From the NCBI GenBank assembly GCA_016783745.1, contig JADHVZ010000011.1:1-49239 (forward strand): a stretch of DNA of 49,239 bases. Direction: 5' to 3'. This DNA is from Candidatus Omnitrophota bacterium. Lineage in GTDB: Bacteria > Omnitrophota > Gorgyraeia > JAHIPI01. The position numbers and the translations under genes were made by a program. Shown here one piece after another: positions 27,920 through 36,862 of this stretch; the stretch's first letter is position 1, and the number at the start of each line of letters is the position of its first letter. A model generated the notes under the pieces. It saw only the letters and a list, made by a program, of their open reading frames with translations. It searched no databases and was not told where the DNA came from.

Positions 27920-28608
27920 TAAATGATGATCCAAGCGGCATAATTATAATCGATAAACCAAAAGGCCTGACCAGTCACGACGTTGTGGATATAGTAAGGC
28001 GGGTGTTCCGGATGAAAAGGGTCGGCCACGCCGGAACACTTGACCCCATAGCGACAGGTGTTTTGGTGATACTCCTCGGCAGGGCCACCAAGCGGTCAAA
28101 CATGCTCTCCGGCGCGGATAAGGAATATTCAGCCATGCTGAAATTGGGCGTAAGCACTGATTCGGCAGACGCGTATGGAAAGGTGACGAAGACATCCCGG
28201 CTGAACTCACTTGACGCGGAGAGCGTTGAAAAGGCTGTCTTGAGTTTTAAGGGCGAGATAGAGCAGGTGCCGCCCATGTTTTCCGCGGTGAAGTATAAGG
28301 GGAAGAGGCTGTATAAATTGGCCAGAAAAGGCGTTACCGTAGAGAGAAAGGCCCGGAAGGTGACCATCAAAAATATATCGATCAGTGAAATAGGCCTGCC
28401 GGATGTATCCTTAGACGTTGTGTGCACTAAGGGGACTTACATAAGGCAGCTCTGCGCGGATATCGGGGAAAAACTGGGCTGCGGCGCCCACATGACAGAG
28501 CTTAGAAGGACGAGGTCCGGGGATTTTAATATTTCCGAGGCCGTAAGCATCGATAGCTTAAAGAAGGCCTCCGGATCCGGAGGAGAACCGGCAAAATTAC
28601 TGATCTAA
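27916..28608 (+). CDS. truB: tRNA pseudouridine-55 synthase
   Basis: Isomerises U55 in the T loop of tRNAs. 230 residues, on the short side, with the catalytic Asp43 in GHAGTLDPIATGVL and the preceding IIDKPKGLTSHDVV. The substrate-binding KYKGKRLYKLARKG and CTKGTYIRQLCADIG regions are present. No extended C-terminal PUA domain is visible, which accounts for the length. The start is GTG 27916, overlapping the nrnA stop. ribF begins 2 nt after the stop. Confidence 0.96.
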   Translation: MINDDPSGIIIIDKPKGLTSHDVVDIVRRVFRMKRVGHAGTLDPIATGVLVILLGRATKRSNMLSGADKEYSAMLKLGVSTDSADAYGKVTKTSRLNSLDAESVEKAVLSFKGEIEQVPPMFSAVKYKGKRLYKLARKGVTVERKARKVTIKNISISEIGLPDVSLDVVCTKGTYIRQLCADIGEKLGCGAHMTELRRTRSGDFNISEAVSIDSLKKASGSGGEPAKLLI

Positions 28609-28610
28609 AG

Positions 28611-29546
28611 ATGAAGATAGTATACGGAACAGGAAAACTGAATATGAAGCGGCCCACCGTCGTGACCATCGGGATATTTGACGGTGTGCACAGGGGCCAT
28701 AGAAAGATCCTGAGGCTAATAAGAAAAAGCGCAAAAAAAAGGAAGGCCGAAAGCTGCGTGATAACGTTTGATCCGCATCCGTCAAGGGTCTTGCATCCCG
28801 GCAGGATACCGCCGATGCTTGTATCCACGAAACACAAACTTGGTTTACTGGCCGCCGAAGGGATGAACACCGCCATTCTCATAAAATTCACTAAAAAATT
28901 AGCCGGTGTGGATCCCCGGAGCTTTGTGGAGGGTGTTCTCGTAAAGAAGATGAATATAAGCGAGCTCCTCGTGGGGAGGAATTTTTTGTTCGGGAGGGAG
29001 AGGTCCGGCACCCTGAAAAAATTGAGGCAGCTTGGCAAAAGATACGGTTTCGCGGTGCATATTGTATCGCCCTTGAGATCCGGAAAGAAGATAATAAGCA
29101 GTACTATTATCCGCAAGCTTATCATGGCCGGCAGGCTGAAGGAAGCCGGGAAGATGCTGGGCAGGGAGGTCTCAATACTCGGCACTGTGATAAAGGGCAG
29201 CAAGAGGGGCAGGATACTCGGTTTTCCCACCGCCAATCTGGACTTACATCATGAGGCGATCCCGCCAAGCGGCGTTTACATTGTACGCGTGAATTTAATG
29301 AATAGTGTTTATTCGGGGATCATGAATATAGGTTTCCGTCCCACATTTACCGCCGAAGGAGAGGAGCTTGAGCCGACTGCCGAAGCCCACATCTTAAATT
29401 TCAAAAAGAATATTTACGGAGAGGATATGGAGGTGGTCTTTCTCAAACGGATCCGCGGCGAAAGGAGATTCACCCATAGGGACCATCTTCGCGCGAGGAT
29501 AGCGGGGGACGTTAAAAAAGCGAAAAAATATTTCAGGAAATCATGA
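28611..29546 (+). CDS. ribF: Bifunctional riboflavin kinase / FAD synthetase
   Basis: Converts riboflavin to FMN and FAD, producing the ligand of the riboswitch at 11859-12018. 311 residues. The N-terminal FAD synthetase has GIFDGVHRGH and TFDPHPSRVL, then ELLVGRNFLFGRERSG and SSTIIRKLI. The C-terminal riboflavin kinase has RILGFPTANLDL and GVYIVRVN. It is located outside the riboflavin operon and is apparently not under the FMN switch. Its stop overlaps fmt (ATGA at 29543-29546). Confidence 0.97.
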   Translation: MKIVYGTGKLNMKRPTVVTIGIFDGVHRGHRKILRLIRKSAKKRKAESCVITFDPHPSRVLHPGRIPPMLVSTKHKLGLLAAEGMNTAILIKFTKKLAGVDPRSFVEGVLVKKMNISELLVGRNFLFGRERSGTLKKLRQLGKRYGFAVHIVSPLRSGKKIISSTIIRKLIMAGRLKEAGKMLGREVSILGTVIKGSKRGRILGFPTANLDLHHEAIPPSGVYIVRVNLMNSVYSGIMNIGFRPTFTAEGEELEPTAEAHILNFKKNIYGEDMEVVFLKRIRGERRFTHRDHLRARIAGDVKKAKKYFRKS

Positions 29547-30481
29547 ATATAATATTTTTTGGAACGTCACATTTCGCGGTAAGCGCGCTGAAAAAAATAG
29601 CGGCGAGTGAACATCATGTTCTGGCGGTAGTCACGCAGCCTGACAGGAAAAGAGGCAGGCATTTGAAGGTGTTGGCGGCGCCCGTAAAAATAGAGGCGGA
29701 AGAGCTGAAGATACCTATTTTTCAGCCGGAGAATATATCGGACGCGGGATTCATCGGGAGGCTTAAGGCGATGAACGCCGACCTTTTTGTGATCGTGGCA
29801 TTCGGTATCATATTAAAAAATGACATTCTCAATATGCCCAGATCATACTGCCTGAATGTTCACGGCTCGCTTCTTCCTAAATATAGGGGAGCGGCTCCCG
29901 TTAAGTGGGCTATTGTAAACGGAGATAAGGTGACCGGTGTCACGATCATGAAAGTAAGCCGCCAGCTTGATGCCGGCGATATACTTCTTCAGGAGGAGAT
30001 CGAGATCACTCCCGGGGAAACAAGCGTGTCCCTCGAACGGAAGCTGGCGGATAAGGGGGCGGACCTTTTACTTGAGGGCATCAAGCTTATAGAGCGCGGA
30101 AAGGCCCTTTTTAAGGAACAAAATGAAAGTGACGCGACGTATGCCCCCAAGCTTACCAAGCACGACGGACATATCGACTGGAAAATGGGTACTTTAGCCA
30201 TGCTTGACAGGATAAGAGGGCTTAAGCCGTGGCCCGGCACATATACCTTTCTTGACAGCCACGTTCTCAAGATAATAGAGGCGGAAGCCGTATTGGGCGA
30301 AGGCCTGTCAGGTTTTAAGCCGGGTGAGATCGCGGCCGTGGACGATGAGAAAGGCCTGATCGTGAAGACAGGTGACGGCGCGGTTTCTATAACCCAGCTG
30401 CAGCTTGAGGGCAAGAAAAGGATGTCCGCGCGGGTATTTTTACGCGGCCACAGGCTTGAAACAGGCAAAAAGCTCGAATAA
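29543..30481 (+). CDS. fmt: Methionyl-tRNA formyltransferase
   Basis: Formylates initiator Met-tRNA using 10-formyl-THF. 312 residues, standard length. Key motifs: IFFGTSHFAVSALKK, VTQPDRKRGRH, the catalytic region LNVHGSLLPKYRGAAP and VTIMKVSRQLDAGDIL with the active Asp, and a C-terminal OB-type domain (LKPWPGTYTFLDSH). Its presence indicates formyl-Met initiation. Last gene of the long run starting at 17845; a new promoter follows. Confidence 0.97.
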   Translation: MNIIFFGTSHFAVSALKKIAASEHHVLAVVTQPDRKRGRHLKVLAAPVKIEAEELKIPIFQPENISDAGFIGRLKAMNADLFVIVAFGIILKNDILNMPRSYCLNVHGSLLPKYRGAAPVKWAIVNGDKVTGVTIMKVSRQLDAGDILLQEEIEITPGETSVSLERKLADKGADLLLEGIKLIERGKALFKEQNESDATYAPKLTKHDGHIDWKMGTLAMLDRIRGLKPWPGTYTFLDSHVLKIIEAEAVLGEGLSGFKPGEIAAVDDEKGLIVKTGDGAVSITQLQLEGKKRMSARVFLRGHRLETGKKLE

Positions 30482-30512
30482 TCGGCTTATTAATGTATAT
30501 AGTAGTTTTGAC

Positions 30513-30540
30513 TTGATTATGATATTAATTATGCTATAAT
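30513..30540 (+). promoter_or_regulatory. Promoter of the glycolytic operon
   Basis: TTGATT (30513-30518), a 16-nt spacer and TATAAT (30535-30540), with TGC directly before the -10 box as in extended -10 promoters. AAGGAGG precedes the gap ATG at 30594 at good spacing. Confidence 0.7.
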
Positions 30541-30593
30541 CAACACTCAAATCGAGTAAACCAGTAGCGACTTAAGATCAAGGAGGAAGGTAA

Positions 30594-31601
30594 ATGGCAA
30601 TAAAGATAGGTATTAACGGATTCGGAAGAATAGGCCGCCAGGTATTTAAAATAATGCTTGAGAAGGGCAATTTTGATGTAGTGGCGATAAACGATCTTAC
30701 TGACGCCAAGACACTGGCCCACCTGTTTAAATATGATTCGGTTCACGGTAGGTTTCAGGGTGAAGTAATGGCAAAGGGTAACAGCATCGTTGTAAACGGC
30801 AAAGAGACTGAGGTCCTGAGCATAAAAAATCCCGCCGAATTACCGTGGAAGGCTAAGAGCGCCGAGATAGTGGTGGAATCGACGGGCGTATTCAGGGATA
30901 AGGCAAAAATAGCCCTTCATCTTGAAGCCGGAGCGAAAAAAGTGCTCTTAACGGTTCCCGCAAAGGATGAGATAGACAATATGATCGTTCTGGGTGTAAA
31001 CACAGAAGCGTTGAAGGCGACGGATAAGATAGTATCCAACGCTTCATGCACCACAAACTGCGTTGCTCCTATGGCAATGGTATTGAATGACGCCTTCGGC
31101 CTTGAAAAGGGCCTGATGACCACGATCCACGCGTACACGAATGACCAGGCTGTTCTGGACATGCCCCACAAGGACCTGAGAAGGGCGCGAGCCGCGGCGG
31201 TGAATATCATTCCCACGACAACCGGCGCCGCGAGAGCTGTGGGAAAGATCATACCGGAGCTTAAAGGCAAGCTGAACGGAATGGCGATAAGGGTACCTGT
31301 TGCATGCGGTTCAGTGACTGACCTGGTAGCTAAATTAAAGAAGAAGACTACTATAGAGGCCATAAATGACGCGTTCAAGCAGGCGGCGGCAAAAATGAAG
31401 GGCATCCTTGAATATTCCGAAGATCCGCTGGTATCGAGTGACATAATCGATAACCCGCATTCCTGCATATTTGACGCGCAGTCGACCATGGTCTCGGGCG
31501 AGGATGATTTTGTGAAGATAGTGGGCTGGTATGACAACGAGTGGGGTTATTCAAACAGAGTGGTGGAGCTGATTGAACTTATGTCTAAAATTGGTAAGTA
31601 G
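30594..31601 (+). CDS. gap: Glyceraldehyde-3-phosphate dehydrogenase, type I
   Basis: NAD-dependent oxidation and phosphorylation of G3P. 335 residues, standard length, with GINGFGRIGRQVFK, the catalytic Cys152 in SNASCTTNC, TIHAYTNDQ and [17 protein letters not shown] near the end. The last ~10 codons after GGAGCT (31570) read LIELMSKIGK and differ from the duplicate tail at 34209-34279 (LIELLSKK), although the preceding 46 nt are almost identical. So the current 3' end may have been supplied by the inserted island. pgk is the natural next gene but now lies 2.8 kb downstream. Confidence 0.97.
   Translation: MAIKIGINGFGRIGRQVFKIMLEKGNFDVVAINDLTDAKTLAHLFKYDSVHGRFQGEVMAKGNSIVVNGKETEVLSIKNPAELPWKAKSAEIVVESTGVFRDKAKIALHLEAGAKKVLLTVPAKDEIDNMIVLGVNTEALKATDKIVSNASCTTNCVAPMAMVLNDAFGLEKGLMTTIHAYTNDQAVLDMPHKDLRRARAAAVNIIPTTTGAARAVGKIIPELKGKLNGMAIRVPVACGSVTDLVAKLKKKTTIEAINDAFKQAAAKMKGILEYSEDPLVSSDIIDNPHSCIFDAQSTMVSGEDDFVKIVGWYDNEWGYSNRVVELIELMSKIGK
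31525..31570 (+). repeat. Direct repeat, left copy (within gap 3' end)
   Basis: 46 nt from GCTGGTATGACAACGAG to GTGGTGGAGCT match 34209-34254 with one mismatch (T versus C at the eighth base). The two copies bound the AT-rich island and lie 2684 bp apart. Confidence 0.9.
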
Positions 31602-31714
31602 TTACGAAAAGGACAATTTTTGATACCTGTCAAAATTAGGGCAAAATCTCAAATAGTTCCCAAAGATAAAATCTTATCTTGCTCGACTTTGGCAGAAAGG
31701 GCATATCGCTACAG

Positions 31715-32813
31715 ATGAATAAGCAAATCAGGACATTAGAGATAACAGTAGACAAAAGTCACATTATAACTATTGGAGAACGATTATATGGTGAATCAAT
31801 AGAGCTTATCAGGGAGCTTATTAATAACGCGTATGATGCCGATGCTACCGAAGTTAAAGTAACGATAGAGGATAGCCAAATTGTAGTTGAAGACGATGGT
31901 AGTGGTATGGATTTCGATGGCCTACGACAGTATTTCAATATTGGCTCTACCTTAAAAAGAGACAACCCGAAATCGTCGAGGTTCGAAAGAGACAGAATCG
32001 GAGAGTTTGGGATAGGTAAATTTGCCTCGCTTTCAGCCTGTTCTTGTTTTGAGCTATGGACAAAGAAAGACGGTTTTCAGGCCAAGATTATTTTTGATAA
32101 AGAAGAATGGAGTAAATCCATGGATAAATGGCATATACCGCTTGAGATTGAAGAAGTAGATCGCCGCCTTAAAGACAGCACTAAAGTTACACTCAAAGGA
32201 CTAACGAAGAAATTTAACATACAAGATGTGGAAAGACGCATTATCGAAGCCGTGCCCATTAAGGCTCCCGACTTTTCAGTTTATCTCAACGGCCATAAAG
32301 TAACTGCCCGATTTATCCCCGGTCATAAAATACCTTTTCTAGAAGGAACTGAATATGGCGTCGTTCACGGCGAAATCATTATCAGCTCATCGATGGACCA
32401 GGATATATCCAGCCAATTAAAGAAAAGGCAGCTGAATTGGATTCGGAACCAGTAGAAGGGATAACCCAGAAGAAAAAGAGAAAAAGAAAACCCACGATTA
32501 AGAAGTTAAATCCTACGGCCGTGGTTAAGAAATTAAAATTAGGCCACCAAGGGGTAAGTTGTTGTATCGACAATTTGGTCCCGAAGGGCCAGAATGTTTT
32601 ACAGAAGGCACCATTATTTATATAAACCGTGACCATCCGCTTTATCAGAAAGAAGTACAAAAGAAAGATACTTATATATTGCATATTGCTCGACTGCTGA
32701 CACAAGAAATCTGTCTTATGAAGAATCCACGCAATCCCCGACAGGCCTTTCAGAGACAGAGCAAGCTTTTGCAGGATGCCTTAGTAGAAAAGCAAAAGAC
32801 AGAAATTTCATAA
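31715..32813 (+). pseudogene. GHKL/HSP90-type ATPase domain protein, decayed
   Basis: The N-terminal part (31715-32455) is a good GHKL ATPase: ELINNAYDADATEVKV (N box), VEDDGSGMDFDGL (G1) and DRIGEFGIGKFAS (G2). It then ends at a TAG. Matching C-terminal pieces continue in other frames: KLNPTAVVKKLKLGHQGVS (frame of 32437) and QFGPEGPECFTEG with YINRDHPLYQKEVQKKD (frame of 32559, ending TAA 32811-32813). The gene seems to have lost its middle and carries at least two frame changes, near 32430 and near 32573. The start 31715 is preferred over TTG 31679. Sequencing error could explain one shift but not the missing centre. Confidence 0.75.
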
Positions 32814-32855
32814 ATAAATTGTTGCTGATAAATGCAAAAAAGATGAAAATTGGCC

Positions 32856-32883
32856 TTGACAACTCCAGAAATCTATGTAAAAT
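32856..32883 (+). promoter_or_regulatory. Promoter of the DUF4143 ATPase gene, near-leaderless
   Basis: TTGACA (32856-32861), 16 nt, TAAAAT (32878-32883). The ATG at 32890 is 6 nt beyond the -10 box, so the transcript would start at or next to the codon. No Shine-Dalgarno sequence is present. Confidence 0.55.
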
Positions 32884-32889
32884 GGAACT

Positions 32890-34026
32890 ATGTATTCCAG
32901 ATTGATTAAACCACCGGAGGGCAAGTCTTTCTTTTTGTTTGGTCCCCGGGGCACAGGTAAAACCACATGGGTAAAACTTACTTTTCCTAACGCCATTTAT
33001 TTGGATTTGTTAGAGGCGGAGCTTTTTAACGATCTCTTGGCCAATCCCCAACGGCTTGAAAATTGTATTCCGAAAAATTTTGAAGATTGGATCATTATTG
33101 ATGAGCTGCAGCGCATTCCGGATCTTTTGAATGAAATCCATCGATTGATTGAAAAATATAAATATAAATTTGTTCTAACCGGTTCAAGCGCCAGGAAAAT
33201 AAAACGCAAAGGTCCTAATTTATTGGCAGGGAGGGCATTGACTTACTCCTTGCACCCCCTTACTGTTTCGGAACTGGGAGGAGATTTTAAATTAAATCAT
33301 TCACTAAATTTTGGACAGCTTCCCTGTGTTTATACTGAACCGAATCCTAAAAATTATCTTGAAAGCTATGTAAAAACGTATCTTGAAGAAGAAATAAGAC
33401 AAGAAGGGTTGACAAGAAATTTGGGTGCATTTACTAGATTCTTAGAAGCGGCAAGTTTTTCCCAAGGCTCTGTTCTCAATATCTCTTCAATCGCCCGGGA
33501 CTGTGCCATTGAGCGAAAAGTCGTTGAAAATTATTTTACGATATTAGAAGACTTGCTTATTGCTTATCGATTGCCAGTTTTTACTAAAAAGACAAAACGT
33601 CGGCTTGTCGCTCATCCAAAATTTTATCTCTTTGACGTAGGAGTCTACCGCACATTACGGCCTACGGGACCTCTTGATATGCCAGAGGCAGTTGATGGGG
33701 TTGCCATTGAGACGCTTCTTTTTCAGGAGCTCAATGCGATTAATGCTACTTTGAATCTGGGTTATACACTCTATTATTGGAGAACGTCTAATAATATGGA
33801 AGTGGATTTTGTGCTGTATGGAGATAGGGGTATTCGGGTATTTGAGATCAAACGAACTGACAAAGTTTCAAAACCAAGGCTGAGTGGATTAATATCATTC
33901 CTTAAAGATTATCCTATGGCAAAGGCTTATTTTATTTATGGCGGGAAACGGTACATGAGACAGGAGGCAATAGAGATTATCCCTATGGGTGATGCGCTTA
34001 AAAAACTTCCTGATATTTTGCGATGA
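32890..34026 (+). CDS. AAA family ATPase with DUF4143 domain
   Basis: 378 residues. N-terminal AAA_14-type ATPase: Walker A FGPRGTGKTT, Walker B WIIIDELQRIPDL, sensor LTGSSARKIKR and LLAGRALTYSLHPLT. C-terminal DUF4143 contains a nuclease-like pattern, YYWRTSNNMEVDFVLYG followed by FEIKR (E...D...ExK), reminiscent of the PD-(D/E)XK fold. These proteins are common, patchily distributed and often on mobile or defence-rich DNA. Their role is not settled. It is intact, with its own promoter, inside the island between gap and pgk, and base composition looks more AT-rich than the neighbours. Confidence 0.88.
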   Translation: MYSRLIKPPEGKSFFLFGPRGTGKTTWVKLTFPNAIYLDLLEAELFNDLLANPQRLENCIPKNFEDWIIIDELQRIPDLLNEIHRLIEKYKYKFVLTGSSARKIKRKGPNLLAGRALTYSLHPLTVSELGGDFKLNHSLNFGQLPCVYTEPNPKNYLESYVKTYLEEEIRQEGLTRNLGAFTRFLEAASFSQGSVLNISSIARDCAIERKVVENYFTILEDLLIAYRLPVFTKKTKRRLVAHPKFYLFDVGVYRTLRPTGPLDMPEAVDGVAIETLLFQELNAINATLNLGYTLYYWRTSNNMEVDFVLYGDRGIRVFEIKRTDKVSKPRLSGLISFLKDYPMAKAYFIYGGKRYMRQEAIEIIPMGDALKKLPDILR

Positions 34027-34279
<253 letters not shown>

Positions 34280-34381
34280 TGACTCCTCGCCTTCGGCATT
34301 CTGACTGGCTCGGAGTAATTTGCGCGTTGTGGAATGCGGGCAAATTAGGGCGGGCGAGACTTGTAACAACGGAAGAAGGAT

Positions 34382-35563
34382 ATGAATAAGAAGACGATAA
34401 CTGATATAGACATAAAAGGTAAGCGGGTCATCGTGCGGGTGGACTTTAACGTGCCCCTGGATGAGAAGCTCAACATAACCGATGATTCAAGGATACGAGG
34501 CGCGCTTTCTACGATACAGTATTTGATCAAGAACGGCGCGAAGGTCATCCTGATGAGCCATCTGGGCAGGCCCGAAGGTAAAGTGAAGGATGAGATGAGG
34601 CTTACTCCTGTGGCCAAAAGGCTGGGCGAGCTTCTGGGCAAAGAGGTGAAGAAGGCGGATGATTGTGTGGGCGATGATATCGCGAAGGCTGTTTCCGCGA
34701 TGGAGCCGTCCGATGTTTTACTGCTTGAGAACCTTCGATTCCACAAGGAAGAGACAATGAATGATCCCGGATTCGCCAGGCAGCTTGCTTCTTACGCGGA
34801 AATTTTTGTAAATGATGCCTTTGGCACTTGCCACAGGGCACATGCCTCCACGGAAGGCATAACTAAGTATCTGCCGTCAGTCGCCGGATTTCTGGTAAGT
34901 AAAGAGATCGAATATTTCGAAAAGGCCACAAGGAACCCGGATAAGCCATACGTGGCGATTCTGGGCGGAGCGAAGGTATCAGATAAAATAGAAGTCATCA
35001 CCAGTCTTATGGAGAAAGTGGACGCCATTCTTATAGGCGGCGCAATGGCTTATACGTTTTTAAAATCAGAGGGCATTGATATAGGGAATTCAAAACTTGA
35101 GCCTGATAAGATAGGCCTGGCAAAAGAGATCCTGAGTAAAGCCAGATCGAAGAATGTCCGAATACTTCTGCCGAACGACCATGTCATATCGGACAAGATA
35201 GACGCCGGCGCGAGCACAGAGATCGTGGAACATAATATTCCCGAAGGTAAGATAGGCCTGGATATAGGGCCTAAGACGGTAAAAAAATTCGAGGAGATAT
35301 TAAAAGACGCGAAGACGATTATCTGGAACGGGCCGGTAGGATTTTTTGAGCTTAAGCCTTTCAGCAAGGGGACCGAAGAGCTGGCAAGATTTCTGGCGGA
35401 TTCGAATGCCACTACCATCATCGGCGGCGGCGACACAGCAGCCGCGATATACGAATTGAACTTGAACACCAGGATGTCGCACATATCGACGGGCGGCGGC
35501 GCGTCGCTTGAGTATCTGGAGGGTAAGATACTTCCGGGCATCGCGGCGCTGAACGACAAGTGA
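34382..35563 (+). CDS. pgk: Phosphoglycerate kinase
   Basis: Makes ATP from 1,3-bisphosphoglycerate. 393 residues, standard length, with RVDFNVPLDEKLNITDDSRI, LMSHLGRPEG, FVNDAFGTCHRAHAS, AILGGAKVSDKIEVI and the nucleotide-binding end TIIGGGDTAAAI...STGGGASLEYLEG. AGAAGG precedes the ATG. Before the island entered it would have followed gap by about 100 nt. Whether it is still transcribed from the gap promoter is uncertain. Confidence 0.98.
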   Translation: MNKKTITDIDIKGKRVIVRVDFNVPLDEKLNITDDSRIRGALSTIQYLIKNGAKVILMSHLGRPEGKVKDEMRLTPVAKRLGELLGKEVKKADDCVGDDIAKAVSAMEPSDVLLLENLRFHKEETMNDPGFARQLASYAEIFVNDAFGTCHRAHASTEGITKYLPSVAGFLVSKEIEYFEKATRNPDKPYVAILGGAKVSDKIEVITSLMEKVDAILIGGAMAYTFLKSEGIDIGNSKLEPDKIGLAKEILSKARSKNVRILLPNDHVISDKIDAGASTEIVEHNIPEGKIGLDIGPKTVKKFEEILKDAKTIIWNGPVGFFELKPFSKGTEELARFLADSNATTIIGGGDTAAAIYELNLNTRMSHISTGGGASLEYLEGKILPGIAALNDK

Positions 35564-35567
35564 CATC

Positions 35568-35622
35568 ACGTCATTGCGAGCGTAGCGAAGCAATCCCTGA
35601 CTGAGATTGCCTGCAATGACGT
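35568..35622. repeat. Short palindromic repeat, TCATTGCGAGCGTAGCGAAGCAATC type
   Basis: ACGTCATTGC (35568-35577) pairs perfectly with GCAATGACGT (35613-35622), and GCAATC (35590-35595) pairs with GATTGC (35605-35610). It fills most of the pgk-tpiA gap. This is a third repeat type, different from the GGGGAC families. The right half is shorter than the left, as in a trimmed REP-like unit. Confidence 0.8.
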
Positions 35623-35641
35623 AGAAAAATGAGGTAAATAA

Positions 35642-36409
35642 ATGCGTAGAGTGATTATTGCCGGAAACTGGAAGATGAATAAGACCATCCCTGAGGCAAT
35701 TGAGCTGGTGAGCGGCCTTAAGAGGGGCGTAGCGGATATAACAAATATTGACATCGTGGTAATACCTCCGTATACGGCGCTGAGTGAGATATCCGACATG
35801 CTGGTGGAGACAAACATCGATGTCGGCGCGCAGGATGTATATTGGGAAGAAAAAGGCGCTTTTACGGGACAAGTGGCGCCGTCAATGCTTAAGGATGCCG
35901 GCGTGAAATACGTGGTCATCGGGCATTCCGAGAGGCGGCAGTATTTTGGCGAGACCAATGAGACAGTAAATAAGAAATTGAAAGCGGCCCTTAATGCCGG
36001 ATTATCGCCTATAATGTGCGTGGGTGAGCGGCTTGAAGAAAGAGAAGGCGGCAAGGCCTTTGATGTAATAAAGGATCATGTGGAAAACGGGCTGGCGGGA
36101 TTCTCTAAAGACGACGCACAGAAGATAGTAATAGCATATGAGCCTGTATGGGCCATCGGAACCGGAAAGACTGCCACGCCGCAGCAGGCCGAAGAGGTCC
36201 ACAAATATATTCGTGAATTATTGGCTAAGATGTATAATGAGTCTGTAGCCTCGGAAATACGCATTCAGTACGGCGGAAGCGTGAAGCCGGAAAATATCAA
36301 TGATCTCATAAATCAGCAGAATATAGACGGGGCTCTTGTGGGAGGGGCCAGTCTTAAGGTAGAGCAGTTTATTCCCATTGTGAAGGAATCAGCCAAAAAG
36401 GGGGCTTGA
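35642..36409 (+). CDS. tpiA: Triosephosphate isomerase
   Basis: Interconverts DHAP and G3P. 255 residues, standard. Active-site residues are visible: Lys in GNWKMNKT, His in IGHSERRQYFGET and Glu in AYEPVWAIGTGKTATPQQ, plus the phosphate loop GGSVKPEN and GALVGGASL. GAGGT lies before the ATG. secG begins 3 nt after the stop, as in many bacteria. Confidence 0.98.
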   Translation: MRRVIIAGNWKMNKTIPEAIELVSGLKRGVADITNIDIVVIPPYTALSEISDMLVETNIDVGAQDVYWEEKGAFTGQVAPSMLKDAGVKYVVIGHSERRQYFGETNETVNKKLKAALNAGLSPIMCVGERLEEREGGKAFDVIKDHVENGLAGFSKDDAQKIVIAYEPVWAIGTGKTATPQQAEEVHKYIRELLAKMYNESVASEIRIQYGGSVKPENINDLINQQNIDGALVGGASLKVEQFIPIVKESAKKGA

Positions 36410-36412
36410 CAT

Positions 36413-36862
36413 ATGCAAATGTTTCTTATGATAGTTCACGTTTTTGTGAGTATTGTCCTGATATCAGTGATCTTACTTCAGGCAGGCCGCGGAGGCGGAG
36501 TAAGCGAGATGTTTGGCGGGAGCTCGACAAACACGATATTCGGCACTTCCGCTACCAAATTCCTAATGCGGGCAACGACCGTATGCGCGGTGCTTTTCAT
36601 CTTGACGAGCCTGTCGCTCGCGATGCTTTCGTCAGGGCGCTCGAAGTCTCTTATGAGCTCAAAAAGCGCCATGACTAAAGACATGGAAAATGCCATGGAT
36701 GTCCCGCTTGAGGAGAGTGTAAACGAGGTGGATGCTGACACCGCGGCTGTGGCTATACCCGTTGTGAAAACTGCAGATTTCCCGGAAGAAGCCGCGGGCG
36801 GGGCAGAAGAGGAAGTACCAGTTGAGGAAGCAGCAAAAGAGGAAGTACCAGTTGAACCGTAA
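36413..36862 (+). CDS. secG: Preprotein translocase subunit SecG
   Basis: Two-span membrane subunit of SecYEG. 149 residues: the first helix (FLMIVHVFVSIVLISVILLQ), the conserved cytosolic loop GRGGGVSEMFGG...TIFGTSATKFLMRAT and the second helix (AVLFILTSLSLAML) define it. The remaining ~75 residues form an acidic low-complexity tail, with EEVPVE repeated near the end (17-bp direct repeat GAGGAAGTACCAGTTGA, twice between about 36808 and 36855). The longer tail is unusual but seen in some phyla. The following transporter gene starts inside this tail. Confidence 0.93.
   Translation: MQMFLMIVHVFVSIVLISVILLQAGRGGGVSEMFGGSSTNTIFGTSATKFLMRATTVCAVLFILTSLSLAMLSSGRSKSLMSSKSAMTKDMENAMDVPLEESVNEVDADTAAVAIPVVKTADFPEEAAGGAEEEVPVEEAAKEEVPVEP

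Noticed and set aside
36406-36678. Alternative + strand frame overlapping secG
   Set aside because: secG is clearly recognisable in the frame starting 36413, and the alternative has no family features.
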